DNA of 64,000 nt from Colocasia esculenta. Its lineage: Eukaryota > Streptophyta > Magnoliopsida > Alismatales > Araceae. Within the stretch, counting starts at the first letter, position 1, and each line of letters starts with the position of its first letter. Location of the stretch: the NCBI GenBank assembly GCA_014218235.1, contig CM024766.1, positions 64,717,207 through 64,781,206 of the forward strand, given 5' to 3'. A program made the position numbers and the translations under genes. The notes beneath the pieces were generated by a model that made no database searches, was not told where the DNA came from, and saw only the letters and a program-made list of their open reading frames with translations. Positions 10,605-22,667 of the stretch are shown here, in pieces.

Positions 10605-11348
10605 TGTGAGGGCATTTTCCTATTTGGCTAAAAGCAACGGGCCTCCCTGGAAGAGAGAGACGTCGCCGGTGCAGACAGAACGCCTGCAAAATCAGAACTA
10701 GATAGGGGGGCCCGGTTGAAGACCCGGAGAACCCTTCGATGCTTAATCAAGTACGAGACTTGAAAGCTTGAAGGAACGGGGTTCTCGTGATTTGTTGCGC
10801 GAGGGCAGTAATGAGTAAGATCACGTACCTCTACTGGAGGATTACTGGCCTTTTATAGGCCAGATTAGTGAGGAGTGAGGGAAACGTCCCCCAACGGTTA
10901 CGGAAAAGGGCGCGCCAGTTTCCGCCCTTGGTGTGGAGTTATGCATGAGGCGCCCGTTAAGGGACCCTACGTTAATATGCAACCCACTTGATTGGGGGCG
11001 CGTGCCGCGTCGGGGGCATAACCGTCACTGATTGCAACAGATTTTTGCTGCTCCTCGTGTTTGGGAGGTATCGAGCAGGGGGACTGTTCGGTAGCTAGAC
11101 CACCTGCTCGGTGCTTGGAGTGGACGAAGTTAAGGCCGAGCCTATGCCGTTCGGCAGGAGATGCCTGGGCCCACAGGTCCAGGTCCGGAGATCACCCTTG
11201 GGGCCTGAAGATGCCCTGCTCGAGGCTCCTGCTCGGGGCCACCAGGCTGCATTCGAGGATGCATGGCACCTGGCGAGGAGTGCTGTGTAGGGCTGTACCG
11301 GGCCATGATGGGCCCTAGGAGCCTAGGTGGCTAGAAATAGCCACCACA
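10605..11348 (-). repeat. 3' LTR of the older Tat element
   Basis: It is 744 bp and pairs with 31317-32070, with many substitutions and small indels between them. On the minus strand a TATAAAAGG box lies at 10849-10857. On the plus strand it ends CCACCACA directly before the reversed polypurine tract. Confidence 0.9.
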
Positions 11349-11370
11349 CTTGCCCCCCGCGCCCTCGAGT
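11349..11370 (-). other. Polypurine tract of the older Tat element
   Basis: The plus strand reads CTTGCCCCCCGCGCCCTCGA; its complement is the same kind of purine run as the tract at 9616-9634. This fixes the element's orientation as minus. Confidence 0.8.
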
Positions 11371-11763
11371 TAGATCAAGAACCGATACGCTCGAGGGCGG
11401 AAGTCTGCTCGAACGTCTTTCTGGCATTTAATGTGATGCCGACCTCGGACGTGCAAACGGCGGCGAGGCGATGTCGTTCGATGTTCCTTTTCGAGGTGAG
11501 AGGAAATCTCATGAGGAACGGGCGACGTGTCAAGCCAGGAGCTTCACGCGGTACACCCGAACGTTCACTTGGAGCGGGGGAAGCGCCGTTTTAAGTCGAA
11601 TTTCGCACCTCCTTTCCCTTATAAGGAAGAGGAGGGGTAAAGGCGGAAGCCCGCGCCTCTAACTTTATCCGAAAAAGCTCGCTTGACCCCAAGTCTTCTC
11701 ATCATCTTCTTCCTCTCGTTCTTCCGTCATCTCCCTCGTTTGCCGTTTCTGCTGTTTCTGGTG

Positions 11764-14510
11764 ATGGCATCCAAGGGAAAGGCTGCCGCAGTCGCCGGGA
11801 CGAGCAGAGTGACGGTGGCCGCAGCCCGGGGGCCAAGGTATTGCCACTACAATGGCCTCCGGGAGCGTTTCAGGATCGGCGACGAATATGAAATCGTCGA
11901 TGCCAAGGAGGGGGAGTCATACCTGGTGAACAAACCAGGTTGTCTCGCCCTCTCACTTGATCATATGGAAGCGGGATTCCGGTTGCTGCTGCCAGAGGTG
12001 GCCAAGGCGCCGCTGAACCGGTGGGGATTATCGCCCATCCAGATGACGCCCAACTCATAGCAAACCATATGCATCTTCTGCATCGTCTGTAAGCTGAAGA
12101 AGGTCCGGGGCTCAACGACGTGTTCCGGTCTCAGTTCAGTTTGGCAGCCTCGCCCTCATCAGGGGGGGGGGGGGAGATATTTATTACATGAAGCATCGTT
12201 CGAGAGAGGATGCAGATGAAGCACGTTCGGAGAGATGCAGATGGCGAAGAAATTTTTGAACAACAAGGGCTGGATGCAGCGGCTCTTCTTCGTCAGACGT
12301 CGAGGTAACGAGGAGTGGGGGTTCCCAACAAGAATCCAGGCGGCGCTGAAAGACGGCTTCCCGAAGCTGATCCAGGACGAGGCGAGGGCCTCAGACAGCT
12401 TGCCTCAGGCCTCTGTGCGGAACGGCGATGGCTACCAGATGGAGTTTACACTCGTTGAACATGGTCTGAGCAGACCATGGATTAAGCGCCTTAACTCGCC
12501 TAGCTTGCATGTTCGAAAGGTGATTGCTTTCTGACCACTGTTATGTTCTTCTTCCACAGCTGCCGCAGAGCTGGCCGCTGGTCGGGACATGGAGGCCAAC
12601 GAAGATTAAGCCGAGAAGGTCCCCGTCACCTCCCACCTGGTGTATGAGGGTGACGATGTTGCCGCCGTGGTGAGGATTCCTACCATGGTGAACGTCCCTG
12701 CGGATGTGACAACTGCACTCGTGGCGCCTACTCCTGTAGGAGGATGCGCCGCAGCAGGACCATCGGTCCTTGAGAAAAAGGCCTCAAAGGTGATACATGA
12801 GTCCTTAGCTGAAACAGGGGGAGAAGAGGATCAGCCTCCGGCCAAGAAGAGGAGGCTGCCAACGATCGAACAGCTGGCCTCTGAGGTCGAGGCCGAAGGA
12901 GAGGATTCCGAGGAAGAAGCTCCACAGCTGATAGCGTGAAAGAAGTGCAAGGCCGTTGAAACGACCAAGGAAGCGGTGTCGAAGCGAAGGGCCGTTGAGG
13001 TGGCTGAACAAGGGGCGCCGGAACGCAGGGCTTCGACGTCGACTGAACAGACCAGGCCTCGCCTGGAAGAGGGGGCGGCCGAACAGACTAGGCCGCGAGT
13101 CATAATAGCAACAAGGCCCCTATCCAAGGAAGGGGTCTATTTAGAATTCAGATTCATCGAAGTGAGCGATGGGTCCGAGGGCTCCGCAGAGGAGCATATG
13201 AGGGCATCTACACCCCAAAGCCTTGTGGAGACCGAATCGGAGAGGCAGCTACGCCGAGAGCCCCAGACGGCATGTCTGTGATGGGGGCTTCCAGCACTGA
13301 CGCTACTGAGCACGGTGTAGGAGGATGCGACGAGGAGGTGCCTGCCAGAGAGGATGAGGAGACGCCGCGCAGCCCTGAAGCGCCTAGAGGGACTCCGAAG
13401 ACAGCAATGATGCCAGGGGTCCCACCGTTAAGGGCACTACCGATTATGGCGATGCCCGCTCCTTCGGCAACGGTGGCAGTGGAGTCGGCCCCTGTTCCCC
13501 CCACCGAAACAGCTGTAGGAGTCGAAGCACAAACAGTTGGTGCGGGCATAAAAGGGGTCGAAAATGCCGCGGGGACCGAGGAGGAGGGAGCCCAAGGGTC
13601 TTCCTTTGTTGCTGAAGCACATGGGACAGTATCTGGCACTGGCGTCCTCGAGGTTGCTGGAGGGGCAGGACCCTCAGCCAGGCGAACAAGTAACGCCAAC
13701 GAGGAGCAGGCTGACTCTGGAGAGGACCGGAGGCCGCTGAGTGAGGTGTTGAAGAGGAATCCCACCGAACTCCCCTCGGGGGAAGAATTGGAGGCGATGC
13801 TAAGGCGCCTTGAGGGGAATGTCTCGAGGCCTCTTCCCCCATGTCCTACCGCATCACACCTTGAGAGGGTGGCGCGGTGCCAGCAACTGAGTCCGGAGTA
13901 GACCCCAGAGCATTCCAGCGGGGTCTATCGTCCACGTTGTCTCTTCGAGCACGACGACGAAGATGACGTCGACGTGGAGGCGCTAGTGGATGGTGTCGTG
14001 AAGTCTCTGGGGGTGCTGAAGAGGCTTGCTGCTCGGGCCCAGAACCAAAAGTAATTGTGGGAGGCTGAGTCTGCCTTCTGCGATGAGCTGGTAACGCGCC
14101 ACAAGGCTCGTGAGGCCGAGCTGCAGGAGGAGGTGAAGAACCTCCAAAGCGCGCTTCAGACTTCCGAGCTTGAATTGGCCATTGCTCGGGCCGAGAAGGA
14201 GGCACTCACCACAGTGCTGGCCAGTGCTAAGGCCCGTGGAGTGGCATAGTACAAAGCCGGACCCGACTTCAAGGAAGATTTAAAGCAGTTCGGTGCTCGT
14301 TGCTACAAAGTGGGCCTAGAAGCTGGAGAAGTCCATGGTCAGCATCTGGCCTCCCTTGATTATGCTCGTGAAGCGTTCGAGACGGCCGTCGAGGAGTGCC
14401 AGTGAAGGACCCAGGACTCACGGCTGGACGGAGTGCAGTTCATGCACTTCCGTTCAGGGCGTATGTCCCATAGGGGTGATGACGCTGGGCCCTCCGAGCA
14501 GGCTCCGTAG
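11764..14510 (+). pseudogene. Decayed copy of the antisense accessory gene
   Basis: It is the counterpart of the intact antisense gene at 6631-9217, so it is on the plus strand here because the element is reversed. It begins at the matching ATG (11764, MASKGKAAA). It is broken by TAG at 12058 where the intact copy has Trp in its TPNTWRY stretch, a disturbed stretch around 12110-12240 with a 13-G run near 12162, and stops at 12608, 12937, 13899 and 14052, among others. The splice acceptor (CACAG at 12555-12559) is kept, but the donor has changed from GT to TT at 12482. The tail ends EQAP like the intact copy. No function is expected. Confidence 0.88.
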
Positions 14511-14863
14511 TTGCATTTGTTTGCCCTCTTTTTTGTGTAGCTCGGGCTTTCCGGGCTTTTGTAAGAAGGAATTTTAATGAGTCCCTTTTTGGGTAAGTGG
14601 CTTCGCTTTTTCTATCTTCTTTCCCTTGTGATTGTTCTGTCCGAATCGGAATTCGTTGGTCATTTCAAGAGTTCTCTATTACCACACAAGTCGTTTGGAA
14701 CTATAAGAAGTCCCGACTAGGGGTGTATTCAGAACACTTGATTGCTCGGAGGTATCACCGTATCCACTTGAACTGAAAAGTTCGAATAAGGATGTTCTGG
14801 ATATCCCCTCAAGCAGACCAGAAGAATGGGAAGAAGAGAAGTAGGATGCCGAGCATGAGGCTT

Positions 14864-17800
14864 TTATAGGTAGTAAGCCTTTAGGTTAGAGATATGCCAA
14901 GTCTTGGGTATGACATCGCCACTAAGAGAAGTGAGCTTATAAGAGCCTTTCCCAAGGACCTGAGTGACCTGATAAGGTCCTTCCCATTTTGGGTCGAGTT
15001 TGCCAATTGCCTTTTTGGGATCCGATGCCGAGCAACGACGGAGGACTAGGTCACCTTCGAAGAAGCGCCGTTCACGAACTCGGGCATTATAGTATTGCGC
15101 GAGCCGTTGCTGATAGGAGACCAGTTGTATGCAGGCGTCACCTTGACATTCACCGAGCATATCTAGGTTCTCCCGTAATGCACAGTTGTTAGCAGCTTCA
15201 TTGAAGTGAGTCGTCCGGATGGTTGGGAGAGCTACTTCCAAGGGGACAACAGCTTCAGAGCCGTAAGCCAAATGAAAGGGAGTCTCACCGGTAGCCACTT
15301 GTGCCGTTGTTCGGTGGCACCATAAAACGTTAGGGAGCTCGTCAATCCAGGAACCTCTTGCAGCTTCCACCCTTGTGTGTATCCCGTGCAGCAGTGTCTG
15401 GTTGGGGTTTTCTACCAGACCGTTAGCTTGGGGATGTGCTAACGAGGTGAAGTGATTGTAGATGCCGAGCTCAGAGCACTTCTGCTTAAAGAAGGTGCTG
15501 TCAAACTGCTTCCCGTTGTCAGAAGTGATCACCCTTGGAACACCAAACCGACAGAGGATGTTCTTCCAGATGAACTTCCACGCGGCTCGCTCGGTGATCG
15601 TAGAAACATGTTCTACCTCGATCCATTTGGTGAAATAGTCGATGGCGACGAACAGGAATTTCTTCCGCCCTTGAGCTTCTGGGAACGGACCCAATATGTC
15701 AATTCCCCATTTGGCAAAAGGGCGTGGTTCGAACAGGGCGTGCAGTTGTTTGAACGGTTTCCTAATGAGCTGTCCAAACTTCTGACATTCTGGGCACCTT
15801 TTGACAAAGGACACACAATCCTTTTTCAGGGAAGGCCACCAGAACCCTGCTCGGATGATGCTGCGCGCCAGTGTTCTGCCCCCCAAGTGGCTTCCGTACA
15901 ACCCTTCATGGGCCTCTTCGGTAGCCGATGCCGCCTCTATAGGGTTGTGGCATCGCAGGAGAGGCCTCGAGAGGGATCGCCGGTACAATTTGCCTTCAAT
16001 GTGGGTGAACCTCTGGGAACGCAGTCTAATCTTCCGGGCTTCGCCTTGGTCAAGCGGAAGCTCCCCTCGAAGTAGATAGGCCAGGAGAGGGTCCATCCAG
16101 CTCGGAGCTGAAGGGCCAGACTCCACGACCGCTATATCCACCCCGATGCTCGACGAGGTGAGCTCTTCTATGAATATGGAGCGAGAAGGGGCGATGTCAC
16201 CTGAAGATGCCAACTTGGCAAGCGCATCAGCTCGCGCGTTCTGCTCCCGTGGGACATGTATGACTTCGAAGTAGAGGAGGTCCTCTGCTCGGCTCTTGAC
16301 TTGCTGAAGGTATTGCGCCATGCGGGGCTCCCTTACTTCAAAGTGTCCGCTCACCTGGTTGGCAACCAATTGCGAGTCACTGAAGACCCGTAGTCTAAGC
16401 GCTCCGAGGTGCCTAGCCATTCAGATTCCAGACAGTAATGTTTCATATTCGGCTACGTTATTGGAGGCCGCAAAGCGGAACCTAAGGGCGTATTGGAACT
16501 CTAAACCCTCTAGAGAGGTGAGGACCAGGCCCGCTCCACTCCCTGTGACGCAAGAGGACCCATCCACGTAGAGCTCCCATGGGGGCTCGTCGGCCAATGG
16601 AGGGTCCTGCTCGGCCGGAAGGGTACATTCCGCAACGAAATCTGCCAACACTTGTGCCTTGATGGCCGTCCTCGGATGGTAGCTGATGTCAAATTCGCCT
16701 AGCTCGATAGCCCATTTGATGAGCCTGCCGGAAGCCTCTGGCCACTGAAGGATAAGCCTCAATGGCTGGTCGGTAAGGACCGTAATTGAGTGGGCTTGGA
16801 AATAGGGCCTAAGTTTTCGTGCAGTCGTAACAAGTGCCAGGGTGAGCTTCTCTGCTCGAGGGTACCTTCTTTCAGCCTCTTGAAGGACCCTGCTGATATA
16901 ATAAACTGGATGCTATGCTGCCGCTTCTTCTCGGATCAAAACTGCATTGATGGAGTGTTCGGTGACCGAAAGATACACGAACAAAGGTTCTCCGAGCACA
17001 GGTTTTGAGAGGACAGGTGGGGCCGTCAGGTATGCCTTCAGCTCGGTGAAGGCAGCCTCACAGTCTTCAGTCCACCGTACATGCCCCCTTCCTGTGAGGC
17101 GCCTTTATGGCCTTGCAGTAACCTGAAGAAGCTGAAGCTTCTTTCCGCTGCTCGGGACATGAACCGGTTGAGTGCGGCGAGACGTCCAGTAAGGCGCTGG
17201 ACGTCGCGCACTATCTTGGGACTGGCCATTTCAAGTATGGCTTGGATCTTTTCGGGGTTGGCCTCTATTCCCCTATTTGTGACGAGGAAGCCGAGGAACT
17301 TACCCGAGCGTACTCCAAACGCGCACTTGGCTAGGTTAAGCTTCATGTTGTACTTCCACAGAGTTGCGAAAGTCTCTTCGAGGTCGGAGATGTGATCGGT
17401 GCTTGGAAGCATTTTGACCAGCATATCATCGACGTAGACCTTCATATTGTGCCCGATCTGTTGCTCGAACATCTTGTTGACCAACCGCTGGTACGTCGCG
17501 CCTGCGTTCTTCAGACCAAAGGGCATCCTATTGAAACAGTATAAGCCCAGGTCGGTGACGAACGTAGTGGCGTCTTGGTCTGGGGGATTCATGCTGATCT
17601 AGTGGTACCCAGAATACGCATCCAGGAAGCTGAGAAGCTCATGCCCGGACGTGGCATCTACCAGCTGGTCGATGTGCAACAAAGGAAAGTTGTCCTTGGG
17701 CGTAGCCTTGTTAAGATCCTTGTAGTCCACACATACGTGCCATTTGCCATTAGCTTTGCGCATGAGGACCACATTGGAGATCCACCTTGGGTAGTGGGCT

Positions 17801-19246
17801 TCCCGGAGGATCCCAACTGTTCAGCTTTTGACGACGTGATCATGGATCACGGTCTGCCGTTCTCGGTTGACGGGTCGCCGCCGCCGCTGGACTGGTGGAA
17901 CCTTTGGGTCCAGACGAAGGCGATGCACCATCATGTCCGGAGGGATGCTGGGTAGCTCATCATCCGACCACCCATACACATCTAAATTGGCTAAGAGGAA
18001 TGCCTTGTAACATTGCTGTTCGGCTTCCGAAAGCAGTGAGCCAATATAGAGGACATGCTCGGGGTCGTCATCTATGCGGACCGGAAGCAGATCTTTAGCA
18101 TGAGTCCCTTGATTGGTAGAAGGCTGGTTGGCTTGCGGAGGCGCGGGGGTAGGGCTTCGAGAGGCTGCTTGTCCCTTAGTGAGAAGACATAGCACCGTCG
18201 AGACTCGCGTTGGTCGCCGAGCACCTCACCGATCCCACACGAAGTGGGAAACTTCATCTTCTGATGGAGCGATGAAGGTACCACCTTAAGTCTGCCGATC
18301 AGGCCCCTTCCAAGGATAGTGTTGTAACCAGGCATATTCCGGATGACCAAGAAGTCCACCATCTTGGTCACGCTTCTTGGGGCCGTCCCAAGAGTTATTG
18401 GGAGGCGAACTCGTCCCATGGGCTGAACCGAGACCCCTGAGAAGCCGAACAGAGGTGACTCAACAGGGGTTAGCTGGTCGGTTTTCAGACCCATAAGTAA
18501 AAAGCAGTCGTAGGCCAACACATCTGGTGCACTTCCATTATCCACCAAGATCCAGCGCACATTACAATGGTTGATGATGGCTGAGACCACCAACGCATTA
18601 GTGTGTGGAGTAGTAACTCCTATAAGATCTTCGTCCGAGAAGGTTATAACCTCCTCGGGCTGTGCACGTGCGGGATTAGGGGGATAAGGGGTTGGCCGGG
18701 GTGCTGAAGGCCTGTCCACGATATGTACTCACCGAGCGTAGTTGCGTCGGCTTTGGGTGCTTTCCCATCCCGCGCAGAAGCCTCCCACGATCACATTGAT
18801 TTCCTGCCCGTTAGGCTCATTGTTGATCCGATGCTCGGGAGTCCGCTCTCGACGTCGGGGATGATCCTAATTGCGGCGCACGAACCATCCAAGGTATCCA
18901 TGCTTGATAAGGGACTCAATCTCATCCTTGAGCTGGCGGCACTTGGAAGTGTCGTGGCCGTGGTCGCGGTGGAAGAGACAATACTTGTCTTGGTTGCGCC
19001 TTCAGGGGTCGGAGCGCATCCTCGGCGACCACTGAACATATGGCTCGTCCCGGATTTCCGCCAGGATCTGTTCGGGTGCCACCGTGAGTGGGGTGTAGTC
19101 GGTGAAGGGGTGTGGTCGACGCGGTGAGTCCCCGTTGCGCCGCCCTTTCTTCCGATCACAGTCGGAACCGTTGTCAGAAGACCTCTTTTTGTCCGATGAT
19201 TCGCCCTGCTCTGCTCGGCTAGCGGCGAGGCTCTCCTCGCAGGCGG
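14864..19246 (-). pseudogene. Decayed Tat gag 3' part plus pol (older element)
   Basis: Read on the minus strand from 19246, this continues gag after the Tekay insertion point, then protease (ILVDNGSA near 18535), reverse transcriptase (YVDDML near 17430), degenerate first RNase H, second RNase H (VDGSS near 16568) and integrase. Breaks include a TAG before 17592 (codon before ISMN), a frameshift near 17070-17090, and a TGA at 16423-16421 inside the second RNase H. The last part, 16420-14864, is still open for 518 codons and covers the integrase core with CPEC, GIDILGP, TSDNGKQF and GLVEN. The order and about half the wording match the intact element. Confidence 0.9.
19242..19246 (+). repeat. 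Target-site duplication GGCGG (left copy)
   Basis: GGCGG directly precedes the Tekay 5' LTR and recurs at 30164-30168 directly after the 3' LTR. A 5-bp duplication is standard for Ty3/Gypsy integrase. Confidence 0.9.
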
Positions 19247-22200
19247 TGTAAGGCCCTCAAATTTGGTCCTTTTCGTTTTGATGTGTGTGTGTAGATTCTT
19301 GCTTGTGCGTAAATATGATGTATGCATATGTAGATATCTACGTACATATTAGCTAGGTTTACTTACGTATGCATGTGTGTGTTAGTTGTAACTATTGATT
19401 GTTTGCATGGTGTAGTAGTGTGTACATTATACTACATATATTGCATGTATATATATAGCGTATATATATGGTTTTCTGCATGGTTTAAGCTCTGGACGAA
19501 GAGCAAATTGGCGTCAACATGGATGGACGTCCATGTTGAGTAAATGTCCCTGTCGATGGACGCCCACTATTAAGTAAACGGCCATAGATGTGGACGTATA
19601 CTTCTCTGATTTTCTGTACGCAGCAGACCCCGAAATTCCAGATTGGGCTTGCTTACCGATTGGGGAGATGTCCCCAACGGCTCTCACCTCTCCCATCATG
19701 CCTTGCGTGAAATCCCAAGCCCCATCTTATAAAATCACTACCCCTTGCAACCTGAAAGAGCTCTCTTGGCTCTTAGCAAAGAGAGAAAACCCTAGCTGAA
19801 AGAACAGGTGAAGAACTGAACTTTGAGAGCTTAGATCCGACGATTTGAGGCTTCTTCCGGTGAACTATTTCAATTGGGAGGAAGATTGGACATAGGGGAA
19901 GGCTTCCCCAACGTTGGACTGAAGGCTACTTCATCCTAGAACCCGGAGGAAGGAGTTTGTGGAGGCTTCTTGGCACTGCCCGAGGAGAGCTTCAACAACC
20001 ATTTTGATCCCGTTGGAGGTTTTTCTAAAGGCAAGTAACCCATCCTCATTGTCCATGTGTATGTCCAGTAGGTCTTAGGTATTTTATGGGATTTTATTCG
20101 TGTCCTGGAACCCCACATTTCTCCCATCTTTGGAGTTCGGTCTGTGTTTCTGCACAGACGGGAACTTAACGGCAAGATCCCTTACCGTTAAGATCTCCAG
20201 TTGGCGGCAGACGATGCTGCCGTTAACCTCTGTGAACGGCCAGCCTTTGCCGTTTAGTTCTTTAGAACAGAACAGGGAACTGTTCCTCCTTATATATGAT
20301 TATTTTCTGGATTTCTTCGCATGAGGATATATTGTAAATGTTATATGCTATGTAATATAGATAATGGAATGCATTGTGAGATTTCTGTGAATTTCTGTAA
20401 TTAGTATAAATTGTTAGGTTTATGTGAAATGCTTGTTGGATAAAGATCTTGGATATGATAGCTTGCTGTTCACCTGATTCGTGAGGAATTTGAATGCCAT
20501 AATTTTTCTAGATCATGCGTATGTATGTCAGTCTCTGTCCCAAAAATTTGGGAATTTTCCCATGATCATGTGATTTATTACAATTTCTGTACTGAAAATA
20601 GAAACCATGTGTAGGTTCTGTAAAACTCACAGTAAATTGTATGATGTGAAATAAATTCGGGGAAAACTTCTGTGGTAAAATGAATGATAGATGCAGGATA
20701 GTGCACTGTCAAAATAGACCTTGATATTATGCTTCCATGATAACGGATTTATGAATGCCATGTGGTTGAATGTTTTATTTTCTGTAAATTTAATATAGTT
20801 CAAAAATATGAAAATTTGCATGTGTGGTCTGAAACCTGCAAATAGCCTGTGGTTAAAATCTCATATGATTTGGGCAACAACAGAGTACATTGTGGAATTT
20901 CCATGTGAAAATGAGCTATTAATGCGTGCTTAACATGCTTATGGTTGGATAATGTGTTTTCAGCATGATTAGAGTAAGTTGCTGAGTGTTTAAATTTTAT
21001 CAACAGTAGTATCATGTTAGGAAAAAAAAATTTAACTATGTGCATGAGTGTGAAAATAGAAATGGTGTGTTAATTGTGTAAAAATTGTGCGTGTCTTAAA
21101 TCGGAAAATGTGTAAATTGTGCCGTGTGTGACACTGCTTCCATAGAGGGCTGTGGAACTGTACCGTGGAAAAGTCCCCACGAGAAGGTTCAATGTGTTAA
21201 AATTCTAAGGGCATTAAGATGAAATCCTGGAGGTGGACAAGTACCACTGGTTAGGGTGGAGAGTACTTCTCCCGGTCTGTGCAGTACCAAGAGCCGTCAC
21301 TGTGTTGCCTAGGTGGCATCTATGTGTTATGTGTTATGTGATGTGAATGTGTCCTTCTAGTGGTGGTTTGGACTATGTGTCACGGCATTTAAATGTGAAA
21401 ATGTGAATGTGTATATGTGCAAATTATGTAGTGCGAACATGTGAATGTGAAATGTGTAAATGTGAACAATGCGAACGTGTAAATGTGTAAACATGTGAAA
21501 CCAATGTGTTACAATGCGAACTTGTGATTATGATATGATAATGTTAGATTCATGTCAAAACAGCAACCTCAAGGTGTTTACAATGGTGTTTTATATGTGC
21601 ATAAGTGTGTAGAATCCATGTTAGGGGTATTTCCTTCTTATGTGTGAAAATCCCATGCTAAATTTGCTATCATGTTGTGGTTAAATGTAAGTGTAGCTCT
21701 CATGTGAATGAATGAGTAGAAAGCATGCGGTAAGTATTTTATTTTGGAATGACATAAACCATATCTTGTGTTACGAAATTGGTAGAAATATCATGATAGG
21801 TTGTTTCTTAACATAGTTCAACCATGCTACCTGTTTTGAGTTGATGCAATTGAATGTAAGGCTTGCATGTGATGTATACATGTATGATGTGTAAGGAGTT
21901 TACTTGCTGAGTCTTTTAGACTCACTCTTGCTTCGGCGTACAGGTTTAGCAGGTGACCCTACTTCCTTGGAGGAGACCGTTGAGAGCGACTCCGAGCGAA
22001 GAGAATAGAGTGTTGTGGAGTCACCGTTGTTGTACCTTACTTTCATAGTATGTAATTGAAGCTTATGTAATTTGTGGACAAAATGTAATTTGAATTTTGT
22101 ATTTCATTATGTGGACTTAGTTCCTTAAATTTCTATATGGATCATGTATGTTTATTGTGGATGATGAAATGAAAAGACAGTAGTTCTTTTACTTCTGCTA

Positions 22201-22328
22201 CTCTGTATTTATATTTGTGTACATCTCAATCATGTGTGTTAGTGCTTGGGTAAATGTCCCACTGTGACGAGACTCACTATACCGACGTGGATTGGTATAA
22301 TCGTACTGGTATAAGGAGGGTCGTCGCA
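19247..22328 (+). repeat. Tekay 5' LTR, 3.1 kb
   Basis: TGTAAGGCCCTC at the start, GTCGTCGCA at the end. A TATA-like TATAAAA lies at 19728-19734. The AT-rich second half contains runs of GTGAATGTG-type simple repeats (about 21400-21500). I see no gene in it. Confidence 0.92.
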
Positions 22329-22332
22329 GAGA

Positions 22333-22345
22333 TTGGTATCAGAGC
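22333..22345 (+). other. Tekay primer-binding site
   Basis: TTGGTATCAGAGC, four bases after the LTR, matches the 3' end of plant initiator-Met tRNA, the usual primer for this clade. Confidence 0.9.
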
Positions 22346-22667
22346 GACCCTGGTTGAGATTATACATAAATATACATATGTCATCATCTCTATTACATGC
22401 TAAGTCCTTATAGAGTTGTCGACATGTGTAGAAATGATTAATAATCAATGAAAGATAGATAAGAAAGTGGTTAGGGACTAAATAACGCAGGCCCACACCC
22501 AGGCTGCACTCCAGGCTCAGATGGAAGCTCAGGTTGGAATAATAAAATAAAGAGTAGTCTGTTTTATTTAATTGTATGATATTGTGTTGAATATGCATTG
22601 CTGTTGCTTGTTGTAGCAGGCTCAGGTTCCAGTTCCCCAGGCTCAGGACCATGGTGGACCCTCCATC

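Noticed and set aside
19590..20324. Short ORFs in the Tekay LTRs (19590-19799, 19936-20175 and matching ones near 27398-28175)
   Set aside because: They differ in length between the two LTR copies because of indels, as expected for non-coding LTR sequence.
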